64,000 nt of DNA from assembly GCF_022201045.2 (NCBI RefSeq), contig NC_068559.1, forward strand, positions 4,686,501 through 4,750,500, read 5' to 3'. This stretch comes from Citrus sinensis (Eukaryota; Streptophyta; Magnoliopsida; Sapindales; Rutaceae). Made by a program: the position numbers and the translations under genes. Shown in pieces: positions 51,345 to 61,399 of this stretch (position 1 is its first letter; each line of letters starts with the position of its first letter). Below the pieces are notes generated by a model that saw only the letters and a list, made by a program, of their open reading frames with translations, searched no databases and was not told the DNA's origin.

Positions 51345-52860
51345 TTAAACTTGAAACTTGATAAAGACCTCCTCTAGCAATCCCCTTGAGGTCTTGTCCT
51401 TAACAAAACAGACATGGTTGTAAAATTCAATGAAAACATTGTTATCAGCAAGCAATTTGGAAACACTGATAAGGTTTTTAGTAATTGCAGGTACATGTAA
51501 AACATGATTAAGGTAAATAGGTTCTGTAGACAAGGTTTTAATAGCAACAGATCCAACATTATGAATAGGCAATCCCATACCATTTCCAATATGCAGTTTT
51601 TCACAGCCATGGTAAGTTGAGTATTTAGATAATATACCTGCATCTTGAGCAATGTGATTAGTTGCTCCAGAGTCAATGTACCAGGTTGTATCAGCTACAC
51701 TGCTATAGTTTGCCAATTGTGCAGAGGGAGGTACATTGTGAGGAATACCAATATTTCCAGCATACATGTTTGCCGTTTGAGTCCCATTATATGCACCATT
51801 TGCACTTTGAAAGTCAAAAGCACCTTGGGGATTCATGATACCTGGATTCTGATAAGCAATATAGCCAAAGAAAGGTCCAGCTTGTCTAGGAAAATTTGGC
51901 CTGAATCTATAACCAAAACCAGAACCATTGTACCCAGAGCCATTGTACCTAGACCCTCTGCCAAAATAATTTTGATTGTTTCCAGAAAATCCTCTATAAT
52001 TCTGACCTCCACCTCTTGGCCTAAAAGCATCAAAACCTCTATTTCTTGGAATAAAACCCTGATTGAACCTGTGTTTACACTTATAAGCTACATGGCCTGG
52101 AATGAAACAGATTTGACACACATCTTTTCCAGGACCAGTACTACTGTTCTGATTATTATCATAAGCACCAAAACCACCAGCACCTACATTTTTCTGATTA
52201 TATCCAGATCTATTATAACCTTGGCTCTTCTGAGCAAAATTTGTTGTCATATCATGTAGAGATTCATTATGAGATTTTCCTTTGTTCATTTCAAGCCTAG
52301 TTTCATGACTAAGCATCATTGAATACACCTCCTCAACAGTGAGTTTCTCTTTTTCCAGCCTAGTAAGTATATTTGTAACTAAAGATTCATAGTTGTCATC
52401 TAATCCAGTGAGCAAGTGCATAATCAAGTCATTTGAAGTAACTGAATTACCTCCAATGGTCAAACTATCAGCAATTTTCTTCATCTTATTAAAATAATCA
52501 CTTACTGAGAGTGATCCTTTCTTTGTTGATTGAAGTTGCATTTTCAAAGGCAGATACCTTGCTTTAGATTGTGACATGAAGATTTCAGCAAGCATCTCCC
52601 AAAGCTCAAGTGATGTTTCACAGTTGATCACCATGATTAACACGTTATCCACCATTGACGACAGCATCCAGCTCTGCAGAAGCTTATCGGTTTTCATCCA
52701 TAAGGCATAATCTGGATTCTCTTGTTTCTGTGAAGCTTCAGCTCCAGATCTTCGAAGTTCTTGAGTTGATTCAGTGAGATAACGTTCTGGACACAAATTC
52801 TCACCATTGATGAAGCTTTCAAGTCCATTAGCAATGATTGATGTTCTAACTTGAGCCTTC
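51345..52860 (-). pseudogene. Copia gag (C-terminal part) and protease
   Basis: Open through 52796 to 51345 and extending upstream in frame to the solo-LTR junction at 52860. It carries the copia gag core, a CCHC zinc knuckle (CQICFIPGHVAYKC, C-x2-C-x4-H-x4-C), and the aspartic protease motif DSGA in TTWYIDSGATNHI. A Gly/Asn/Arg/Tyr-rich spacer precedes the protease. Gag forms the particle; the protease cleaves the polyprotein. The start of gag is on the far side of the inserted LTR, and the 3' end is frameshifted relative to integrase. Confidence 0.9.
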
Positions 52861-54202
52861 TGTTGTGCAAATTTTAATGTACTCGCAAGCGCACGAATCT
52901 ATTGTAGTATAGATCAATAGTGACGAGTGTCGATCCCACGAGGAGGTGGATTTTAATTATATGTAGAATTAATTTTGTAAATGGGTGGTTGAAATTGTGG
53001 TGGAAGTGATTTAAATTATCCTAAAATTGGAATTGAGATTCTAAAATTGGAATTGCAATGGCGAGAATAAATTGAAGCGAAATCTATTGAAATGACATAC
53101 TTGGGTATCTGGATTCGTATCAATATGCATCATGGGCTAAATAATCCGTATTAATGTCAATTAAATCATGAGGGGGGAATCCGCACCTCATGAACCACGC
53201 TCTAATCAATATGGTGTTAAGGGCTTATCGTGCCAAATAATAATAATCTTATACTAGAGAGCCGGTGTAACCAAGGCGGTATCTAGACAAGATTATTATT
53301 ATTTATCGACGAGAAGTCAAAACATCCACAAAAACTAGAGGGGAAGAGAAAATAAATTTACCAAATTAAGCCCATGACACATGTTGAGACGTCACCTTCA
53401 ACCCAAGCTTGAAAGAAAATTAGCCACTCATAGTTGAACTAGGGGCAAAATGAAAATTTATTAAAATACGAAGAAAATACAAGATGGAGAGGGAATTACA
53501 GAAAATGGATTCAGAGATATCAAATTAGGGGGGGAGGCCCCCTTTTTATAGATACATGGAGTAAATCATGGCCATCGGATTAAAAACAGTTTGGACGCTC
53601 AAGATTGCGCCACGTCATCAGTCAACAGTCCACGGTTTGACCACGCGGATGAACAGTAACACGGTTTGACCCGACTTTGAACAGTAACGCGGTTTGACCC
53701 GGATGAACAGTAACGCGGTTTGGTTGAAAATAATCTTGTGTGATGCATGCACCGTATGCGAGATTTTTCGTCCACTGATATGCTGCCACGTCACCATCAA
53801 CAGTATATAAGAATTTTAGTCCAACAGGATCGTGACACCTCATCAGTCAATGCCACGTCATCGGTCCGTCTATGTGAACAGTGTCGTGAACAGTAAGGTA
53901 TACAGTACCGTACACATGAATAGTACCGTACAAGTGAACAGTGCCATTTTTCCTTTTATGCTCCTCCTAAGGTTTTCGACCGTCCTGAGTTCAAAAGTGA
54001 TGTCCGTTTTGCCATCTGATTTCTCATTTATTGTGAAATGACTATTATGCCCCTAAAATACATAAAATACTTAATTAAAATAAAACACATGTAATTAAAT
54101 AACAAGAAGGTTAAATACATAAAAGTAAGGGTTGTTAGTAAGACTTGAAATGTAAAATGACGGCTTTCTCCTTTATAAATATGCATTTTCTAACACTCAA
54201 CA
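52861..54202 (-). mobile_element. Solo LTR (1342 bp) inserted in copia gag
   Basis: On the minus strand it runs from TGTTGAGTGTTAG to TTTGCACAACA, with TG...CA ends and an exact 5-bp target duplication (CCTTC on the plus strand, 52856-52860 and 54203-54207). Gag coding sequence resumes on either side. A TATTTATAAAGG box lies near the 5' end in the minus orientation. It is homologous to the degraded LTR at 39280-41522. Internal domains are absent, so it is a recombination remnant. The sequence around TACTCGCAAGCGCACGAATC resembles LTR ends seen in many plant retrotransposons; superfamily not determined. Confidence 0.92.
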
Positions 54203-54207
54203 CCTTC

Positions 54208-54296
54208 CACACCAGATAGTTTGATCTGTCGAGCTTTACAGATTGAACAAAATGAAATGAGAGTGAGGAAGAAGCTATATGATTGGATCCAGACAT
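54208..54296 (-). pseudogene. Copia gag 5' fragment
   Basis: Starts at ATG 54296, just inside the primer-binding site, and encodes about 30 residues (ending NYLVWK) before the inserted solo LTR at 54202. The phrase SNYLVWK is typical of the copia gag N-terminus. Confidence 0.85.
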
Positions 54297-54304
54297 AAGT
54301 GTTT

Positions 54305-54316
54305 GCTCTGATACCA
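54305..54316 (-). other. Copia primer-binding site
   Basis: On the minus strand TGGTATCAGAGC, complementary to the 3' end of initiator Met tRNA, immediately after the 5' LTR. Confidence 0.93.
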
Positions 54317-54627
54317 TATTAAAATCATTAAAGGTGTTTGGTAAATGAGAAAATGAAAGAAAACTTTAGCTGAGAAAATTCTTATTGATTAGAATCTTGA
54401 ATTACATTGTTATGATTATGTTAACCACTATTTATAGTTACAGTGAAAACTGATTACAAAAACAGAGCTCAAAGATGCAACGTTAACTAACTAATAAGCC
54501 TTCCAATCATAACGTGCCAGCTGGACAAATTGTTACAACTAAATCAAAACCAAATAACCACCCAATCCAGCTCAGCAGCTCAGTACGTCATCAGCCAGCT
54601 CAGCAGCCTCAGCTTATACACTTAGCA
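54317..54627 (-). repeat. Copia 5' LTR
   Basis: 311 bp, followed on the minus strand by the primer-binding site. Its outer end carries TGCTAAG where the other LTR has TGTTAAG, one of the 8 differences. Confidence 0.93.
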
Positions 54628-54632
54628 CAATC

Positions 54633-54783
54633 CGCGCCACCATTCGGGATTATCGGAGATATCTTAGATTCGGTCCCAAATACCATATTTTAGGTATGGG
54701 ACGAGCTCGAGAAAGGTCACAAAATTCTGGACAGAAATGGACATCATGATCCCAGCCCCAAACCCGCTCCATTCATATCCCTA
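54633..54783. mobile_element. Fragment of an hAT-like element next to copia
   Basis: Reads toward a terminal TTAGGGATATGAATGG on the minus strand, with GC-rich CGGG/CCGC text similar in style to TAGGGATGGCAA-type hAT elements. Its other end is missing. The copia insertion at CAATC lies at its left side. No second terminal repeat or target duplication found. Confidence 0.3.
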
Positions 54784-54823
54784 ATGACAACCAAGACCGT
54801 TTAGTTGTTAGAAAGTGATTAAC

Positions 54824-54881
54824 ATGGCTTGCATGAAGCTGGGATTTAAATCTGAAGTGTTTCACCTCAATAGCCAACCTG
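54824..54881 (+). pseudogene. Orphan first exon of an NPH3/RPT2-like BTB gene
   Basis: ATG at 54824 opens MACMKLGFKSEVFHLNSQP, which closely resembles the N-terminus of NPH3-family proteins such as At1g30440 (family memory). It is followed by a GT donor (GTCTGT) at 54882 after 58 nt, phase 1. No second exon with the BTB fold can be found to the right on this strand. The intact related gene, at the right edge, is on the opposite strand. It may be a duplicated 5' fragment, and it may still have a promoter. Confidence 0.5.
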
Positions 54882-57216
54882 GTCTGTCTCGTTTATTGAT
54901 TCTATTTTCTACTTTTTTCATTTATTTTCTTTCTTTGCATAGTGGTATGATTGGAATTTGTCTGAAGGGTTTTTTTTTGTAATGAATTTATTGTTGTAAT
55001 ATATTCACATAATAAAGATAGAATGTGGGGTTTTGATGGCATTCAAAATTGAATCCCGGTCTTTTTTTTTTTTTTTTTTAATTTGCTTTCGGGACCGGAT
55101 TGTTTTCTTGTTTACCTTGTGAATGACAAAATTTAACAGGGTGCTTAATTATGATTTCGATTAAGTGCAATTATTTATTAAGTTTATATGGTGATTATGA
55201 ATGTATTCTGTATTTGAATTTCTCTAGGAGTTTTGTGTTCTTGGAATTTGTTGCGGGGTTGCTTTGTGGAGAAGCCATGAAAGACAGTTTTGTAAATATG
55301 GATGAGCTGCTGTTGTTTGTTTGGAGGTTGAGAGTACAGAGAATTAGAGGAATTAGACTTTTGAGGATTAATTTGTAGCAATTTTCATTATCAGAAAAAA
55401 ACAGACGGTTTCATGGCATTTCGAACTTGAAGTATGAAACTGCTTTGTTGGGTTCCTTTATCATAGGAAACTATGAGCAAGTTGAATGAAAGAAAAATGG
55501 TAGCAAAAACCGTGGCCATTTGGGGTGAAGTGATAGTTTCTGAAGTGAAACTCTAGGTTTTTATATTGAAAACTTAATGCTTGTAACAAATGAGAAAGTC
55601 TATGATAACAAGGGATAGTATAATCAATTAATAAACAAATAATATGTGCGGTTCAAACGAACATATACATGACATAACATCATCTGAATGTTATATGGTT
55701 AATGATTTCTCGTAATGTACGTACATAACTCATTGCTAGCTAGCTTCATCTTTTTCTGCTCTCCAATAAGGTTCAAGAAAGGTTCTCAGCTGTTAGTGAA
55801 ATTGCGTTTGTTTAATAGTATCTTATCTTATGGTTTATATTGTCTGTATTTTTTATCATGAATCAAAAGATGGAAAACTAGTGCTGCATAATGGACTTGA
55901 ATATGTGATTCATAAGTTATTGGGTATTCACATTTATATTAATATGATTTATAACCAAATAACCACCAGTATTCCATACCCAAAGAAGATTTGACGTAAA
56001 TTTAAAAAGAAAAAAAAAGATTTGATGCAGTCTCTATGCATGTGTGATAAAGATCACCTTCTTATTTTGGCAATTTTTCATATATTGCTTCTCTGTCCTT
56101 TATATTGGAAAATATATTTACATAAGCATGTAACTGCCTCTTATCTCCATTTCCTTCTGGTGATTGTGGCGCAATGATTCTTGGCTACATTGTTTATATT
56201 TGCTATATTTGTAATTAAATAAGGGGAAGATATCAGTTAGTATTAATGTATTAGTATAGGACTTGGTCATTTAATTTTTCATTGTAATGCCAAATAAGTA
56301 AGCATCAGTAATCAATAGTTAATATTAGGATCGAAAGTTCAATTATTTTACAGTTTCGATATGATTAAATTTGAGTCCAATTGTATTATTTCATTTATTT
56401 ATAAGGTAGTGAATTTTATAACCGAAAAAATTAATATTCTTCCATCTAATAGATGAATATTATATTGTTGGGACTGAATTATGCACAATCTATTAGTACT
56501 TGTTAATTAATTATTAATATAGTGCATACTTCTCTTTTAGGGTACGTTTGACATATTATAATATATTATGTTGTATTGCATTATGTCAGTGCAGATGTAT
56601 TGTATTATATTGGATTGTATTAACATTGTATTATAATAATGTTGTATAATATTTGGTGCTATATTGTACTGTATTAATTTTTAAGTATATTATGTTTAGT
56701 GTGCATTGTACTGTACTAACTTTTTTGTGATTAATTTAAATTATATATTTAAAAATAATATTTATTAATACTTAAAAAAATTAAATACAACAGTCTTAAA
56801 TTTTATAAATTTAACATTATTTTTTAGTATAAATATTAAAATAGTTCGGCTATGTTAAAAGAGTAACTCCAACATAACTATTACCATGTTAAAAAATATT
56901 ATCATTCTTTATAAAGATTGAATCCCATGGCCTTAAATTTTTGGTAGTATAACATTTATTTTTCAGCATTTTCCAAATATATAACATGTGAAATAAAGAT
57001 TGAAATAAATAATTTAATCAAATAATCTCTAAATAAAATCACAACATAAATAAACAGTTAAAACATACAAGATTATTTTAAGTCATTTTAGAATGATAGA
57101 ATAAGACGACAAGATAATCATAAAATAATAAAATGATAACATATTCACTAATAGAATGAATAATAATCCAAGTAAGAGTTCTATAATTTATATTACTATT
57201 AATTTTAGAAAATATT
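54882..57216. other. AT-rich intergenic region
   Basis: No gene recognised. The frame at 55151-55378 has no family features. A long T run sits near 55061-55079. The region from about 56540 onward is extremely AT-rich with short repeated strings. Confidence 0.5.
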
Positions 57217-57450
57217 ATTCAATTCTATTCATATTTAAATATTTTATTATTAGCTATATTAAATTATTTAAAAATAATTAATTTTTATATATCAATTATT
57301 GTAATATAATTAAAAAAATATAATATTAGTGATATTCAATTCTATTCATATTTAAATATTTTATTATTAGCTATATTAAATTATTTAAAAATAATTAATT
57401 TTTATATATCAATTATTGTAATATAATTAAAAAAATATAATATTAGTGAT
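57217..57450. repeat. Identical 117-bp tandem duplication
   Basis: Units 57217-57333 and 57334-57450 are identical by eye, in AT-only DNA. A diverged third partial unit follows. Identity implies a very recent slippage event, or an assembly artefact. Confidence 0.9.
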
Positions 57451-57770
57451 ATTAAATTGTTAAATAATAATAAATTTTTATTTATTAATTACTATAATAT
57501 AATTAAATAATGTAATATTATGTTATACTTTTATTTTTATATAATATTGAAGTACTTATTATTACTTATATTAACTATTACATATTAATTAATTTTCTAT
57601 ATTAATTATTATAATATAATTAAATAATACATTATTTATTTATATTTTTAATATCACAAAAATTAAAAATTTATTATATAATATTATTGAATAATAAATT
57701 AAGTTTGTTAATTTGTATTAATAATTATAATGCAAAAAAAAAATTAACATTATATTAATAATTATACTAC

Positions 57771-58060
57771 TGCATTAAGATTAAGTAAGTCAAAATATAT
57801 TTTTTGTAACTATATTTTATTAAGTTATAACATCTTCATAATAACAAAATTATTTTGGTCCTAATATTATGACTATAGAATGATTTAATTATATATGTAT
57901 GAGTCTTTTTTTTTTTTTGGTACATGGATCAGTTGTACAGAAAAACCTCTCTATAGTCATAATATTAGGACTAAATTAATTTGTTATTATGAGGAGGTTA
58001 TAACTCAACGGAGGTGTGGTTACAAAATTATTATATTTTGACTTCATTATCCTTAGTGCA
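57771..58060. mobile_element. Foldback element (about 290 bp)
   Basis: Long inverted repeat: left arm about 57771-57880 and right arm about 57945-58060, both containing AGTCAAAATATA, AGTTATAAC and CCTAATATTATGACTATAG in opposite orientations, with ends TGCATTAAG and CTTAGTGCA. No target duplication was identified with confidence. Confidence 0.65.
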
Positions 58061-59596
58061 AGCAATATACAGGTAGAGTACACACTATATTAATAATTAA
58101 TGTCATATCCAATGTATAGTTACTGGTAAAAGAGATAGGCGTAATTTCAAAAATTGAACAAATATTTATGTAGCATTGGGAACATGCAAGTCATTTTAAA
58201 ATTTTAAATGTTTTATTTTAATGTTTTTCTATTAATGTAAATTCTATAAATACCATTAATGATTTGAAACAAATGTAAAGAATAAATTATTATCTCAAAC
58301 AACTTTAGAAAATTATCTTACCACTTCCTAAACCTTTAATGTATATATGTCACAATACAAAGATAATTATTATTATGTGGAGACAATTTCTTAAGACAAA
58401 ATCTAGAAAATTATAACTTGTTATAACGTGGGGTTTATTCTTATTTATAAACTTTAAAGCTAGGTTTTCTCTCATGGTTATTCTTATTTAAATGTTTAAG
58501 CAACAAGATTCCGTCTAACATGTCTAACAAAGGAATTTGTTTTGAGACGCACAGTAAGCATAAGCGAGAAGAAGCCAGTTAGCCGAAATCTTGAACCTTT
58601 ATGGGAAGTCGATACTTGAGGCTGAAATAATGGAACCCAGTGTTATTGCAATATGTCACAAGGTAAGTGTCTTCATCAATCGCCCCCACGTTGTGGTCGG
58701 GTTGGTCACAGTACGAAACTTGTAGCTATTGACTACCCGAGTTCCATCTCTTCGGATAGTAAAGAAAAAAAAATTATTTGGAAACACACCTCCCTTACTT
58801 TTAAAAGAAAAAAAAATGTCTTCATCAATCCTTAAGCATATGGTATCACCATTGGTTGAAGGAATAGGTAGATTATCAAGCTGAAAATTTAAATCATCCC
58901 TCAATTCAAAACGTTAATTTGGCGATTACACCATCTATGTTGGGCACGAGCCACTTCCATTCGATGATAACACTACATATGTCCAGCAAGAACTGCCTCA
59001 AGGAGTTGTCCAGCAAGAACTGCCTCAAGGAGTTGGGATTGAGTAGCAAAGGAAATAAGAAAATAGTGTTTTAATTCTCTCCCCCCCATGACGTAAAGCT
59101 CAAGTTTGTGGTTAAAACGTCTCGACTCCTCTGAAACTATATCAGCATGCATGAATTCGTTCTGCTTGTTTGATTCTTCATTTTTCTTTCCTTACTTTCC
59201 TATTGAGTAGTGCTTATAGAATGTCAAGAGAAACAAGAGTTTGGTGAATGAAATTCACTCCCTGTCTTCTCTATGTTTATCGTTCTAACAAAATTGCTTT
59301 GCTAAAACTGAAAATACTTGTCTTGCTTCTAACAATTTAGGTACAAAAAAAAAATAATAATAATAATAATTGGCCAATGCTGATATCGTGCACAGGCTGC
59401 TGACAAAATTACCATAACAATCAATCATTATATACTATCAGATTATTCCAACAAAAATTGTAAGCACGCACTACGTTTACCCAATGTTGGACAAATCAGA
59501 TGTGGGTGGTTTTACTTGTGAGAAAACCGATTACATATTCGAGAAACACTACAGAGTGATAAAATGGTACAAAAACTGTTCATAGAGAGCCTAAGA
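58061..59596. other. Intergenic region with an unidentified coding-like fragment
   Basis: Mostly non-coding. The stretch at about 58560-59046 reads like decayed coding DNA; the last part is listed separately. An AAT microsatellite lies at about 59348-59370. The right end should hold the COX16 3' untranslated region. Confidence 0.4.
58918..59046 (+). pseudogene. Unidentified coding fragment with a 27-bp duplication
   Basis: An open frame of about 43 codons that starts after an in-frame TAA and ends at TAG 59044-59046. It reads DYTIYVGHEPLPFDDNTTY, then a 9-residue unit (VQQELPQGV) twice. The duplication is an exact 27-bp tandem repeat at 58981-59007 and 59008-59034, preserving the frame. I do not recognise the family. 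No upstream partner exon is clear, though ATG 58632 followed by AAG|GTAAGT at 58664 looks like a possible short exon. Confidence 0.3.
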
Positions 59597-61267
59597 CTAG
59601 CCTGACTTGCCTTCATTTGGCCGAGGAATTCTCTTATACTCGTAATTGTTTATGTCCACCTTCTCTTGCAAGGCCTAAAATATAGAGAAACAAATTGTCA
59701 GCTATCAATTAATTCAAGGGAAAGAAAGGCTAGGAATGCCCACTTCATTATACCAATCTAAAAGATGGACTACCTTTAACTCTTCCTCCAGTGAGATATT
59801 TTTCGGCTTATATGCATCTACTGGTCCTGTTCTCGACAGCGCTTTTCTGGCTTCAATAATTTCCCACTCCTGATCATCTTTCACCTTTGCAATATCCTTA
59901 CTGAACTACAAAGTTGAACCACATTTTAGACAAAGAAGAAGAAGATGAAGAGAAGATATACACAAATACAATAAGACAATTAAAATGCTGCAATGGTCAC
60001 AAGGGAATAACGAAGGGCATAAATGATCTGGCTCCATGACAGATATACCATCAAAAGTTTACATATATTAGTGAACTATTGAAATGAAGGTAAAGATCAT
60101 AAAGAAATCTCAATTTCTTTAAATTTAAATGAAACGGCAATGCAGCGAATTTTTCTTTCTCAATTTACATATATATTAATATACCATCTCCAACATATAA
60201 AATCAAGCTAAGACAAAGAGGGTGTCCTAAAGTCAGCTTAATCAAACTACCTCAAAAATGGCAACGAGGCTGTGGTTCCTACATCTATTGATGATCATAA
60301 TTGATAAGTTGAATTGGAAGCAGCATCAGGAATACCTACAACCCATCAATCCAAATAATCTTATGTGGCTGCATCTGCTGATTCGGCAACTTGAGCAGCT
60401 TCGGGAATCCTGGTGCCCCTGTTGCTTTTTAAGTTGCAAAATCAGCATTTTGCATGAGCAGCTGAGCCCTTTGGCATTTGAGGACCACTTCTTCAAAGGA
60501 TCTTTCAGCAGCTGAGGCTTTAGCTTCCTCAACTCTACGCATGGCATCGTGTTCTTCCAAGGCATCTATCTGGGTTACCACCTCTGAAAATCAAGTTCAT
60601 ATTGTACTACTTTTAATTTTTTTATCACTTGTGATTTGGCTTGCCTTGATAATCATGTATTTGTGTTTTATAAAGTTTTGGTTGATTTCAATTCTTACCA
60701 GCCAAACAACTCTGGTAGTCAATTTCTCTATAAAGCTAAACTAAATAGAAGCCCCACAGTCCAAATTTAACAAGCGTTCAACCTCTTGCTCCTTTCAATT
60801 TCAAATAGTTCCAGCCTCCACTAGAAAAGCTCAGACATACTTCCAAGTCCAAATAAACCTAAATAAAAGAGTGCTTTTCTTGACTTTATACAGAACCACT
60901 TCCAATCTCATCCTAAGTCTCCGACTCATAAATCCTAATCATCAAATCATCAATTCCCATAACAAACACCGTTAGCTAATTAACCTAAAAACAGCCTCAT
61001 TTATTATGCATAGACAGCTAACAAATTACAAACTGAAAACAAAAATACCAAAAATGGGTATGGCACGAACCTGCCTTGCAAGAGATGCCCAAGTCCAATC
61101 GCTCCGAACACCGTGAGGGAAATCATCGGAAGCCCGTATCTTACAAAAGGGTGCTTGCGGCCCCACCTTTTGAACGGCGATGGCGTCTGAGCCTTTGACG
61201 ACTTTGTGGAAACGTTCTTGGGTTTGTCGGACTGAGACATCACTGTCTGTGTCTCAACAGTTGTCAT
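59597..61267 (-). CDS. COX16: COX16, cytochrome c oxidase assembly protein
   Basis: Three exons, 402 nt, 133 aa: 61071-61267, 59774-59900, 59597-59674, with GT-AG introns and phases that keep the frame (AG|T codon at the first junction). The N-terminal region is hydrophilic; [20 protein letters not shown] leads into a single membrane segment (about 44-62) and is followed by [19 protein letters not shown], the diagnostic COX16 signature. The C-terminal tail is charged. Role: small inner mitochondrial membrane protein that helps assemble complex IV, notably the COX2 copper step in yeast and human studies. Start: ATG 61267 is the first in-frame Met; the frame is open upstream to a TTG at 61291, and Met10 is an alternative. 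Intron 1 (1170 bp) carries a foreign gene fragment. Confidence 0.9.
60330..60596 (-). pseudogene. Captured host-gene fragment in COX16 intron 1
   Basis: On the minus strand, after TTTTCAG at about 60590 (an acceptor-like end), an open frame reads [20 protein letters not shown] and continues through [20 protein letters not shown] to a TAA, with readable protein-like text beyond ([20 protein letters not shown]). The coiled-coil, Ala/Glu-rich text looks like real coding sequence, possibly from an Enhancer-of-polycomb-like or another nuclear protein, but I am not sure. The in-frame stop and lack of context suggest a dead genomic fragment that kept an intron boundary. Confidence 0.35.
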
Positions 61268-61381
61268 CGTCTTCAACTTCACATGAAACAATCGTCGCCG
61301 TTTTGCATTTTCGTTTTCATTTATCAGAGTTTCTCTTCGGAGAAATGAGAGACCAATTGAACAAAAGGATGGGTCTGAGTG

Positions 61382-61397
61382 AGGCCCAATTGGGCCT
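61382..61397 (-). promoter_or_regulatory. Palindromic double site II element upstream of COX16
   Basis: AGGCCCAATTGGGCCT, two inverted TGGGCC motifs, about 115-130 bp upstream of the COX16 start codon. Site II elements recognised by TCP factors are enriched in plant promoters of nuclear genes for mitochondrial respiratory proteins, which fits this gene. Confidence 0.55.
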
Positions 61398-61399
61398 AG

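Larger units (their letters stand above)
48076..54627 (-). mobile_element. Ty1/copia LTR retrotransposon, complete structure but inactive
   Basis: Two 311-bp LTRs (48076-48386 and 54317-54627) and an exact 5-bp target duplication CAATC (48071-48075, 54628-54632). A primer-binding site complementary to initiator methionine tRNA (TGGTATCAGAGC on the minus strand) lies at 54305-54316, and a polypurine tract at 48387-48394. Domain order on the minus strand is gag, protease, integrase, reverse transcriptase, RNase H, which defines copia. I count 8 differences between the LTRs (2.6%), a recent insertion. It is dead: gag is split by a 1342-bp solo LTR, one frameshift lies near 51375-51395 and pol has in-frame TAG codons at 50386, 50167 and 48922. 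Confidence 0.95.

Noticed and set aside
51645..52259. 204-residue open frame on the plus strand
   Set aside because: Antisense to copia gag; its composition reflects the Gly/Asn-rich gag spacer.
61268..61291. Eight extra residues at the start of COX16
   Set aside because: The upstream codon is TTG; the first in-frame ATG is at 61267.
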